From assembly GCA_009599575.1 (NCBI GenBank), contig VWND01000069.1, positions 496,001-560,000 of the forward strand: a stretch of 64,000 bases of DNA, read 5' to 3'. A model generated the notes under the pieces. The model was given only the letters and a program-made list of their open reading frames with translations, was not told the DNA's origin and did no database searches. A program made the position numbers and the translations under genes. Within the stretch, counting starts at the first letter, position 1. Each line of letters starts with the position of its first letter. Below are positions 1 to 10,540 of the stretch, in pieces. The DNA comes from Blumeriella jaapii. Its lineage: Eukaryota; Ascomycota; Leotiomycetes; Helotiales; Drepanopezizaceae.

Positions 1-773
1 GATGAACCACACTCACACACACACACTCTCTCTCTCTCTCTTTCATGCGGTTCATTCAACGACCAATCTATCTATCTACCTACAATACAGTACATAGCAC
101 TCTCCCAAGCCATCTACCAACCCATCTACCAACCCATCTACCAACCCAACCCAACCCAACCCAACCCATCTATCTATCTATCCATCTAACTATGGAAGCA
201 AACATACACGAGTGCATATCGTAGATATCGCAGATATGCTAGAAATCCCGCCATCCCCCCTCCACCACACCGCATCTTTCCTTCACCATCCTCTCTCCAC
301 CCATCTTATCCTCCCCCCCCCCCCCCCCCCCCCCCCCCCCAAATCGCTACCTCGCAATAGTGGTATATCATTACACGTTTCCCTCAAACGACAACTAGTA
401 CGTACATCTACACAAGCTACACAACACATTTTCGCCCGCTCACGCTCACGCCCACGCCCACGCCCACGCCCACGCTCACGCTCACGCTTCCATGCTGGCT
501 CGCTTGGAACATCCAAAGGGGAAATGCCACCCGCCACCCATCGAGCCAAGAAGAGGACAAAACCTCCCTCTCACTCTCCCGCCCTCCGCAGAAAAATAAA
601 CCCCCAAAGGCAATAACGCCGTCGCAATGAACCCATCCCCACCCATTCTTCCCTCAAAAACGCCTACAAATGCAGAACCGCTTTTGCTTTCCCCCGTTTC
701 ATCTACCGTCCCTCGTCTATCCCCTCAAAAGGCAACCCCCCCCCCCCCCCAAAAAAAGAACGCGCAAGCCAGC
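1..773. repeat. Low-complexity block downstream of the histidine kinase
   Basis: No gene seen. The block opens with CA and CT dinucleotide runs (about 10-42), then CTAT and CCAAC/CCATCTA short tandem repeats (about 60-185). A run of about 28 C occurs at 313-340, a 6-bp CACGCY minisatellite at about 433-487, and a run of about 15 C followed by A7 at 736-757. ORFs here consist of Pro-, Arg- and Ser-rich translations of these repeats, so I do not treat them as genes. The right part is the 3' flank of the kinase gene on the minus strand. Confidence 0.85.
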
Positions 774-3700
774 CTAGGAAGCCGAACTCACCCGTTGCTC
801 CTTCTCCCGGTTCGCGACCCAGTTGTCAATGATCTTGCCCACCTCCTTGAACGCCACCGGCTTCGTCATGAACAGGTCGATACCGACGCGCACAGCCTCC
901 GTCTGGTCCTCGATGCTGCTCCGGCCCGTGAAGGCGATGATGAGCGCCGCCTTGCCGTCGCCCTCACCCGCCCCACCGCCGACGCAGGGCGGGAGCGAGC
1001 CCTTCCGATCATCGCGCAGCGTCACCACAGACCCCTTCCGCCCGTCGTCCTTCGCAGCTCGGCGACGACGGTCCTCGATCGCGCGGATCTGCCGAGTGGC
1101 GCCGAAGCCGTCGAGGACGGGCATCGTGATGTCCATGAAGATGATGTCGTACCCCTCCTTCCGCGCATCGACCTTGTTGACGGCCTGCAGCCCGTCCATG
1201 GCTTCGTGCACAACCCCATAGTTCCTCCTCCGGAGGTAAGTGCTCAGCAGACGGATATTGATCTGGTTGTCATCCACCAGTAGCAGTGCCGGGGAATCGA
1301 CGGGCTTGGATGCCTCCAGCGGTTGGAAGGCGACGGAGATTTTCTTGCTGACGGTATTGAGAAGGGGCAATGCAGGTGTGGTTCTCTCCACACTTGACGT
1401 GCGCGGGGGGATCAGGGGCGAGATTTGCATCTTCTCGCCGAATCTACCCACAGGCGGCTGCCGCTTGTCGCTTGATTCGGCCACGGGAAATGGGAACTCG
1501 GAGTGCTTCTCGGCGATCGCACCCGGGGTAGGGCTTTCCAGAGCCTTGCGGGCGTTGGCGCTATCGGCAGCCATGCGTGTGTTGTCGAGCACTTCTCCCC
1601 CACGAGGACTCATGGTAAGCTCCTCGAACACGCTGCTCAGGTCTGACGATTCGACGGTCTGGGCCTCGGGGCGCGGCGTGGGGATGAACGGGGCCCCGGG
1701 GAGACATGGCGCAATGGCTCTGGCGAGTTTCAGAGGTCCGACGGGCTTGGCGATGAACGAGACGTTGATCTCGGGCGAGGTGCTCATGCTTCGGTCGAAT
1801 CGTGAACTGTGCGACGACAACACGACGATCGAGGGTGAGTGGTGGCGAGAGGGTGATTGCGCAATCAGTTGAGAGATCATGGCGGGCGTGGCTTCGTTCG
1901 AAATGATGATCTCGCACTTCTGGCCGAGGGGGACGATGCGCAAGCCGTACCATTTGACCAGGAACGTGGTGATGGATTTCTTGAGCAAGCGGCTCATGTC
2001 GCGGAGCACGGGATCTCGGGTCTCGACCTCGAAGTTGTGGAGGGCGGCACGGTAGCCGGTGGCTTGCGACTGCAGGTGCTGGATGGTCTCGTCGGTGTCG
2101 CGTGCCACGGACATGATGGACTTCTGGGTGCTGGACGAAGCGCCTGATCCGACTGCTCGAGGCATCTCGCGGAGCACGGGGATCTCGACAGTGACACCTA
2201 GAGAGAGTTAGACCGTGGTAGAGGGGGGGCATCGCTCGGGTTCAACTTAACGGGTTCCACGGCCGACCTGACTATCGATGGAGATCTCCCCTTCAAGCAG
2301 AGAGACGATCTTCTTGACGATGGACAAGCCGAGGCCCGTCCCGCTCGATAAGGAGTTCTCCTGCGCAAAAGGCATGAAGAGCTTGGATCTCAAGAACTCG
2401 TGGGAGATACCACGGCCAGTGTCTTCGACCACCAGTTTGATCATGGATCTCGGGATGTGGTCGCTCCCCGCGGAGGATGCGTCCGACGTGACGTGGAAAT
2501 CATCCATGTCGACCGCCTGGAGACTGACCTTGACGTACCCGTGAGATGTGTACTTGAGGGCGTTGCCCAAGAGGTTCATGATGAGACGTCGCAGTGCTCC
2601 TGGTTGCGTGGTAAAGTTGTAGTTGTGGCACTCGGCATCCATGATGACGACGACCCCGGAGGAGACCAGCATGCTTTGCGAGTTCGCCGAAGACTCCGTC
2701 GCAGCCGTCGATTTGATTGAATCTGCCATCTTTCCTCGCGAGTCGGCGACCTGATTGAAGGATTGGGCCGTGGTGTGCTGGAACACGTGACCTGCGAACA
2801 CGCTGTCTACGACTTCTTCGCAGAGGATCGAGATGTCGAGGGCCTGGAAGAGATTGAGCATGGGCAGATCCGACTGTTGAAGCCCAAGAGGCCCTCCTTG
2901 ATTCCCGGCAAATCCTTGCGGTCGGCCCTTGGTCTTTCGCCAATTCTTCTCGAAATGGTTGATCTTGGAGTAATCGAGGATGTGGTTCTACGAACGTTAG
3001 CCGAGCGACGCGCGCGACAGCTGGGGACCTACAATGGTATCGAGCAGCGTCCTCCCGCAGCTGTCAATGGTTTCAACGAGGCCTCGCTCCCACCCCGTCG
3101 CGTTCTCTTCCAGAAACTCGGCACTCGCCAGGATACCGTGCAGGGGCGATCTCAGCTCGTGCGAAATGCTGCCGATGAAATCCGTCTTCTTCTGATCCGC
3201 AATCTCGGTATCGATGCGCGACCACTCGGCCATGACGGAATTGCCAAAGGCACTCAGGAACGACAGTTCGCTCTGCTTGGACAAGACCCGCGTGGGCTCC
3301 GTCGACCACGCAAAGCAAGCACTCAACCAGCGCGAAGACCCCCCATTCCAGAGGGGGATGAACAGCAGCTGCCGGACCCCGGGAAAGTACTGCGTCAGCA
3401 TCCTCGCGACCGATCTGCTCTGCTTCACCTTGACCCTGCGCTGCCGCATCTCCTTACTGCGCTTCAGGGGATCGCTGGAGAGGGGCTTTTGTCGCTCGTC
3501 GTCCGAGGACGAGGAGACCCCGCCGTCCGAGTCAAAGTTCCAGAGCTTGCCTCGGGGGTAGCGGGTGAGCAGAGGCATCAGGGTCTTCTCCTCGAGAGCT
3601 TGGAAGGCCTCTGAGCCGGGGATCGCATCTCCATTGATGGAAGCGGCATCGGGGGTCGAGAAGCCCAGGATTTCGCACGGCTTCGAAGCGAGGCTCGTCG

Positions 3701-5384
3701 TGTGAGAGAAGGCGATGTCACCGGCTTCCAGAGCCCCATCCCCCGGCGACGGGAGTGGCGGCGCGGCCGGAGGTAACGCGCTCCGGGCCTCATCCGAGAA
3801 GTAGCCGCCCACCGACACGGAGCTGTCCAGGTCACTCCCCGTGCGACCGGCGACGCTACTCGTCGTGCTGTCGGTGCACCGGCTCTCGTCGTGGGGTCCA
3901 TGGTTGTGGGCCCTGTCGCTTCCGAATCCCGCCTGGGCGTCGTAGAACACGCAGCCTCCGTCGACCTCGAAGGCTTCTCGGATGAGGTTCGCGGCACGCG
4001 AGAAGAGCAGCTTCATCGACGCGCTCTCGGACGTCTCGTCGCTGGGGGTGCCGGCGCTCTTCTCGTTCAGGTCGCTAGGCGACGAGATGGTCACGCTGGT
4101 CTCGTACGACGTCTGTTGCGACTGCGACATGGATTCCAGATCGGGCCGGGCGCTCGGGGAATCGGGCCGGGGGTCCTTCGTCGCCGCGGCAAAGATGGCC
4201 TTCTCCGTCTTGGACAAGGCGGCCGAGTAGTCCCGCTCCTTGCCATCGACGTTGGCGAGCGAACCGGCCCGCGAGCTTCGGAACGAGCCCTTCGAGCGCG
4301 ACGAGCGAATGCTGTTCTCCGTCTCGAACTGGCCGACGATCTTGGTGCCCTCGTTGTCCTCGACCTCGACCTCGGCTTCGGCCAGCTCGGCCCGGCCTTC
4401 GACGAACGACGCCAGGCCGCGGCTCATCTTCATGCCTCGACGGTGCTCCTCGACCTCCCTCGTCATCTCCATGTGCTTCATGATGGTCACGGCCATGGTG
4501 CCCATGAAATGGACGTTTTCGGCGGGGAGGCCCTTGCCTGGTCGGTCGTCGACCACAAAGAGACTGCCGATGGGGATGCCCCGCTTGGTGATCAGAGGCA
4601 CTCCGGCGTAGAAGCGCATGAAGGGCGGGCCCGCCACGAACGGCAGCTGGTTGAAGCGGTCGTCCTGGCTGAGGTCGTCCACGATGAAGGCGGGGTATCG
4701 TCCCTCGGTTGGCTGCACGGCGATCGTCCTGTTCCGCACTTTAGCTTGGAGGCTCACTCTCGGCCCCGGGCCTCTCTACCTCTCGCACAGCCGGCCGACC
4801 TTGTTCACGGCGGCGCATCCAATCCAGATGTCATCCCCCGGCGCATGCTTGGTGTTGTCGACCAGGTCCACCGTCTTGGTGCCTTCGGCGATGAAGTACT
4901 GGGTCTCGGCGTCAATCACACTAGAACCGTCAGCGCCGGTGTCGGGCCCGCCGCGAGATGGGGGGGGGGGGGGGGGGGGGAGGGGACCCGCCTGATCATG
5001 GCCCTCTGCGTGCTCAGCCTCCATGCCGTCAACTGGCAGAAGGCGGTCAGGGCCGTATCGGGCGAGGAGATCTTGGAGGAGGTGATGTTGGATTTCACTT
5101 TGATGTCCTGGCTGCGCTCTGCCTCCTCGGACGATGCGGTGGTTCCCGGGCCCGGCCCTGGCGGCGGCGGCGGCGGCTCCGGGGCGGCGGTCGGTGGTTG
5201 GTAGTATCTGGGAGGGGGAGGAGGAGGACCGTCAGTCTTTCCACGGTAGACCGACAGACACGGGGAGGGGGGGGCAGAGGGAATGTCGGGAGACGGCCAA
5301 CACGTACTTGTACAGCTCCCTCGCGCGCTGATTGTCCGTCACGCCCTCGAGATGCAAGGCGACTGTCGAAGCCACCGGCGCCAT
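774..5384 (-). CDS. Hybrid sensor histidine kinase (GAF-GAF-HisKA-HATPase-pseudoREC-REC)
   Basis: Two-component phosphorelay sensor, probably cytosolic since no membrane segment is seen. Exons on the minus strand: 5384-5308, 5207-4992, 4920-4780, 4728-3033, 2987-2252, 2197-774, giving 1429 aa. The start is the ATG that opens the conserved N-terminus leading into ARELYKYYQP. An N-terminal GAF (about residues 70-230) contains MISVIDAETQYF and IGSLFVVDD. A Ser-rich linker follows, then a second GAF-like region before HisKA (SHELRSP, phospho-acceptor about His668). HATPase has MNLLGNALKY, DTGRGIS and GTGLGLSIV. After it comes a receiver-like fold without its Asp but with a KPV motif, then a true receiver (VDDNQIN, FMDITMP with about Asp1311, TKPV). 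That receiver has a Gly/Arg-rich insert of about 35 residues. The fungal kinase group is not assigned. The intron at 4921-4991 is GC-AG. Confidence 0.93.
4921..4991 (-). other. GC-AG intron carrying a G21/C21 homopolymer
   Basis: This is the third exon junction of the histidine kinase. Splicing AG|GCGGGT to TTCTAG|TG restores the uninterrupted GAF motif MISVID. GT donors nearby either run into a stop or change frame. The 71-bp size is normal for the other introns here (45-100 bp). The G21 run (4960-4980, plus strand) lies wholly inside the intron. An alternative is no intron and a length error in the homopolymer, which would insert a Pro-rich stretch into the GAF core. Confidence 0.7.
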
Positions 5385-8024
5385 CACGCCGTCCTTCTCC
5401 TGCTCCGGGCCAGAATGGCGAGCGACACAAGGCCGCCGAAGCCGGGCTGGTGGTGCCTGGTCGCGGTGGAGGCTGCTGATGGCGCGCCGGCGGAGATGGA
5501 ATGGCGCCGCCTGTGCTTTCCGCGGCGGACCGTCTGAGATGGGATGCGACTCTGCAGCGCAACGTGGTCAGTCGGTGGGAGAAGGGAGAGTGATGGTGTG
5601 TGTTGCGTGCTGCGTGGTGTGTGGTGTGTGTGGAAAGGTAGGCGGGCAGACAGGCGTAGAGTTGAGTTTGGAGAGGGGGAGGGGGAGGGGAGGGGAGGGG
5701 GATGGAGATGGGGGGGGAAAATTGCAGCTGAGAGAGGTTCTTTACCAAGTAGGAAGGTAGAAGGTCCTGTAGGGAGGAGGTACGGTACGTGGAAGGAAGG
5801 CACAGCACAGCGCGGTACTGTACGGTAGGTAGGAAGTAGGAAGTAGTATGTAGTATGTAGTATGTAGTTTGTCGTATGTCGTATGTCGTGTGTCGTATGT
5901 CGTATGTCGTATGTCGTATGTAGGATGTAGGATGTAGTATGTATATGTAGTATGTAGTATGTAGTATGGATCGTGTAAAATGTCGGTAGGTAGAAGGTAT
6001 TGTACTACACAATCCAGAGCGTCAAGTACCGAAAGCACAGATACACCACCGCACCGCACCGCACCGCACCGTCTGTACGGAACGGCGTGACAGTCGTCGC
6101 GAAGAGTCGCCCGGGTCGATGGTCTCGTCTGAGAGCCGCGCTTCGAGAGCGACTCGTGTGGTGTTTCTCGTCCGTTTCCGCGATGGAGATGGTGGGACCC
6201 GGGGATCTGTCAAAGTGGCCGTAGTCGAGTCGAGTCGGGGCGGAGAGGGCGGAGAGGGCGGAGAGGACGGACACTAGAACACTCGAACACTCGATCCCTC
6301 AGACACTAGAACGCCAGTGTGCGGTAAGTGTGTATGTAGTACATATGTACAGTACATATGTACCGCACACACAGCACTTACCCTCCAGCACCGTAGACGC
6401 CAGACCGGCATCGTGCCCAGGCGCCGCGGCCACCCTTTTTTGCAGATGGGGCCGCCACCAACGTCACCGTGGGCCCCGCCGAGCCCCGGACCCCTGGGAC
6501 GAGGGGGTTTTGGGTCCAACCTTGGGGCCGGCCGGAGGAGCGTAGAGGAGGAGCCGCGGATGTATCAATATCATGAATCAACCAACCAATCAATGAATCA
6601 GTGAATCAATCAATCAATTAATCAACCAACCAACCAATTAATCAATCAATCAATCAATCAACCAACCAACCAACCAACCAACCAACCAACCAACCAACCA
6701 ACCAACCAACCAACCAACCAACCAACCAACCAACTAATTAATCAATCCATCATCATTTACCGGAGCAGGACCGCACGTCCGGCGCAGAAGCAATATGTAC
6801 TGTGAACAGCACGGTACATGCAGTACAGGACAGGCGCACCACCAGAACCACCACGCACGCACGCATTCTGTACTGTACATACCAATTACCCGACCCTTGA
6901 CTCGGAGATCCTTTTGCGTGTCTCGCATATACAGTATGCATACTGCACAGGAGGTGCAAAAGGTGTGCACGATGTGTAGTATGTATACCCCCATATCAAC
7001 TGTTTCTTTGGGGATGTTGGGGATATTGGGGATGTTACGTGTAGGTATGTGTAGATGATGCGTTTACAGATGTGGTGTTTATATGTATGATGTAATGTGT
7101 GATATATATATACATACATATATATATACAGATATTTATGTAAATAAATATACATAAAGCTATGCATGTATGTATGTATGATATAAACGTATGTGTACAC
7201 ATATACTGCTCTACATATACACACACATACACACATTTATAAGCACACAGTACTTACACAAATCAACACATATATACCTAGGTACCTATACATCTACACA
7301 CGTACTTTGTACAGTACACATATATCTACACAGAGTCTGTACTGTAGATATCCAGCCACACCCCTTCTGGCGACTAACCATCTTTTACTTGGTCATCACG
7401 CATTACACATATATGTACACATACAGTACCACACGTGCGATGAATGCTAGCACCGAATTATCTCCATCTCCATCTCCATCTCCCCTCCATCCCACGCGGA
7501 AAGGTGCTGAGGTGTGTGGTGTGTTGTGTGGTGTGCCCGCAGCTCCGCTCCCTCCGCTCCCGCCCTCCCCTCCCTCCGCTCCCTCTCTCTCCCCTCCCTC
7601 CCTCCCCTCCCCTCCCTCCGCTCCCTCCGCTCCCGCCCCTCCCCTCCCCTCTCCTCCCACGTCCGCGACTCCGCGACTCGTGGAGTGGCTTCCGGCGGCT
7701 TGGCCGCGGGACGACACGCACCATCGTCTCTGTAATCCATCCTCGACGCGTCCCGGGGCCAGCCGCGCATCCGCGACGGCGCAGTGCAGACCCGTCCATC
7801 CCTCCGGCCTCTTCGGCGGCTCAAGCCGGAGAGCCGTGCGGGGATCGCGGCCGACCTCCCGGCCGACCTGGCCCACGACGCGCCCCGCGCGCCCAAGGCG
7901 ACTTGGCGACGACAACCTCAATCGCACCCCCGGCGACGAGACCTGGCCGCCTCGAATGGGCGTCGTGGATCGTGGGCCAGGTACGGTACGGTACAGGACC
8001 AGCGTCGGCATCGAGCCCGCCCCC
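5385..8024. repeat. Minisatellite-rich intergenic region
   Basis: No supportable gene. A 7-bp minisatellite (TATGTAG drifting to TATGTCG) fills about 5841-5968 and explains the Tyr/Thr/His-rich minus-strand ORF. An ATCA/ACCA tetranucleotide array runs from about 6575 to 6750, with near-pure ACCA units at about 6656-6733. AT-rich TATA/CATA repeats occur at 7090-7300, CTCCAT repeats at 7460-7490 and pyrimidine-rich CCCTCCGCTCC repeats at 7545-7660. TACAGTA-type motifs cluster at 6340-7430. The last 300 bp are GC-rich and probably include the promoter and 5' UTR of the Zn2Cys6 regulator. Confidence 0.8.
6323..6382. repeat. Imperfect inverted repeat with GTACATATGTAC cores
   Basis: A left arm beginning GGTAAGTGTG and a right arm ending CAGCACTTACC flank two copies of the self-complementary 12-mer GTACATATGTAC. 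The arms pair imperfectly over about 28 bases. The 16-mer CACACACAGCACTTAC at 6366-6381 recurs exactly at 37389-37404, again just after a TACAGTAC array. Function unknown. Confidence 0.6.
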
Positions 8025-10540
8025 ATGGACACCACCACCGCGAACCCGCGTCGCTCGCCGCCCCCCGGCCCCGTCAAGCCGCCGCGAAAGCGACAGAGGG
8101 TCGTGATCTCGTGTACCGAGTGCCATCGCAGGAAGCAGAAGGTAATGGATTTTATCTTGTGGTTTTGAAGGATATCTCTCCAGCGGTGGAGATATCGGCT
8201 GATCTCTGATCGTGATACATGTCTCTCGAAATATACGTACATGTACCAACACTTGACCCCCCCTCCCCCCCTCCCCCACCATCCATCAAACCTCCCCAAC
8301 TGACGCTCGCAGTGCGATCGCCAAAACCCCTGCTCGAACTGCATCTCCAGAAAGAGGCAGGGCCTGTGTCAGTACGACAAGCAGCAGGCCGCCGCCGAGA
8401 GCCAGACCCGCGCCCCGGACGACGGCGCCCGCTTCACGCCCGTCAAGCACGAGTCCGAGACGGCGGCGCAGGTCAGCGCCTTGGGCTATGCCCCCTCGAG
8501 TGCCAACCACAACACGGCCCTGGGCATCTACAAGAAGATCGAGAGCTGGGATGCGGACCCGAGCTCGCGCCTCTCGCACGTGGCCTCGAAGCTCGGCGAC
8601 CAGGCGGGCTTGCGAGAGAAATACAAGAGCTTCATCCGCCAACTGCCGGCGAAGCCGTACATCGAACCGCTGGTGGCCTGTTTCTTCCGCCATGTCAACT
8701 GGCAGTACTCGCCCCTGGACGAGGGCATCTTCCGGGACATGCTCGCCCGCTGGTACCGTCTGTCGTGGGCGACGCTGAACCGGGGCCGCGGGAGCTGGCG
8801 CCGGATGTGCAGTCCTTCCCGGCCCTGCTCTTCCAGATGGTGGCGATGGCGTTGCAGTGCCAGCCCATCGAGGACGACCGGAGCCTCGAATCCTTGAAGT
8901 ACGCCTCGGGCATGACCTTTGACGACCTCGCGAGCGACTACAGCGACTGCGGATGTCAGATCCTCCTGCTGCTGGGGAAGCGAAACCCCACCATCGTCAC
9001 CGTCCAGGCGGGCTTCCTGCGAACGGCCTACCTCAAGCACCGCGGCATGGTCACCGAGAGCTGGCATCACCTCTCGTGCACCATCCGGGACGCGCAAGAA
9101 CTGGCCTTCCACAAGTCGGGCGTGGCGCGGCGCCCGCGCCCGCCCGAGGAGAGGCGCGACGACATGCTCGAGCGCCTCTGGCTCGAGCAGCTCCGCCTCC
9201 GCTTGTGGCTCATCCTCTCGCTCTGGGACATCCACATGGCCATCGTCCTCGGCCGGCCGGCCACGATCGACCCCCGCGACGGCAAACCCGCCTTTCCCAT
9301 CGACGCGCCCGCTCCCGTGGACCGCCGCAAGATCGCGCCCACGCGACGGACCGACGCCGACCCCCCCACGCCCCTCACCATGCTCCTCTGGAGCGCCGAA
9401 CTCGCCGCGCCTCTCTGGGACATACTGGCGCTGCAGAAGGAAGATCCGGCCCAGATCCCCCCCGCCCGGCTCGCGTCGATGCACGCGAGCATCGACACCA
9501 TCACGAGATACTGCCCGTCCTTCTTCCGCGCTCACAACCCCGACACGCGATTCGATTCTCACCCCGACTGCTACTGGCTGCCGTGCGCTCGAGCAATCCT
9601 GCAGAACGGCGCGCCGCTGGCCATCATGGCCCTGCACCGGCCCTACGTCTTCACCCGTCCCCCGTCTCGCACCGCCGCTCTCCAGGCCGGCCTGGATGTG
9701 CTGCGCGCGCAGCGCACGTACTTCAACCTCCTCAGCGCCCGACACTACAAGCTGTTCTCACTCGTCCTGAACACGTTCGACGCGATCGTCCTCATCGCCG
9801 CCATCTACATCCTGCACCCGACGGAAAACTCGGCCCACGTAGAGGACGCGCTGCAGCATTTCCAGTGGGGCATGGACCGCTTCGAGAAGATGGGGGGCCG
9901 CAATCCTCTCGCAAGTGCTGCTCTCAACATCTTGAGAGCCATTTGCGTGCGTCTGCAGAAAGCCCTCAACCGGCCGGTATGCGCGCCCCGAGCCGAGACG
10001 GACATGTCCACGGTCGATCCGCAGCTCCAGGTGGAGGCGCTCGCCGCCGCGTCCACGCCAACCCTCCCGCCGCCCGCATCCCCCGGCCACGCGTCGCCCA
10101 TGGCGGCTTCCTCACACTCGTTGTTGGTCTCCGGATCTAGCGCCCCTGCCTCGACCCTTCCGACGTTGAGTCCGGCGACCACGCAGTACACCTTGCCCAC
10201 CATCTCGAACCTCACCGAGCCCCCCTCCGCGCCTCCGCCGGTGCCGCCGCCGCTGCTTCCCGCCGCGGCCGTTTCGCGCCCGCACCAGCCCCCCTGGGAC
10301 ACGTTCAGCACGCCTCCCAGCTTCGACTTCTCGTCCATGGCGCCCCTGCAGCCCATGCACGACCTGGTCTTCAACAACCTCGGCGGCACGGTGGACGGGG
10401 GCGGCGGCGGCGGCCTGGACATGGCGGCGGTGGGGGGGCTGCCGATGCCGGGGAACCCGAGCTGGGACGACCCGCAGCAGTGGCAGTTTGCGGGGGACTT
10501 TGGATCGGACAGCTTTTGGGGGTTCATGAACCATTATTAG
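8025..10540 (+). pseudogene. Zn(2)Cys(6) fungal transcription factor, apparent 1-bp frameshift
   Basis: Nuclear DNA-binding regulator. Exon 1 (8025-8141) starts MDTTTANP and ends CTECHRRKQK. The intron is 8142-8312. Exon 2 continues CDRQNPCSNC, completing a CX2CX6CX5CX2CX8C binuclear zinc cluster. The fungal-specific transcription factor domain follows, including FPALLFQ, SLKYASGMTFDDLA and DAQEL, then a Pro/Ser/Gly-rich tail ending FMNHY. The reading frame changes at the GGGG run 8782-8785: upstream ends in RLSWATLNRG and downstream resumes as PRELAPDVQSFPALLFQ, each motif intact in its own frame. One base appears to be missing; no GT-AG intron bridges the frames. With that base the product would be about 781 aa. 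Either a sequencing error or a young disabling mutation would explain it; the open remainder (over 580 codons) favours an error or a very recent event. Confidence 0.85.

Noticed and set aside
3891..5204. 437-codon plus-strand ORF across the histidine kinase
   Set aside because: It is antisense to well-conserved kinase exons, Gly/Arg/His-rich, and has no motif. High GC content keeps the opposite strand free of stops.
5095..6012. 305-codon minus-strand ORF rich in Tyr, Thr and His
   Set aside because: Its N-terminal part translates the TATGTAG minisatellite, and the rest overlaps the kinase's first exons in the wrong frame.
8528..9745. 405-codon minus-strand ORF over the Zn2Cys6 regulator
   Set aside because: It is antisense to the conserved fungal transcription factor domain; composition is that of a shadow frame.
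774..10540. Operon-like or cluster link between the kinase and the Zn2Cys6 regulator
   Set aside because: They are divergent and separated by 2.6 kb of satellites. No biosynthetic genes accompany them.
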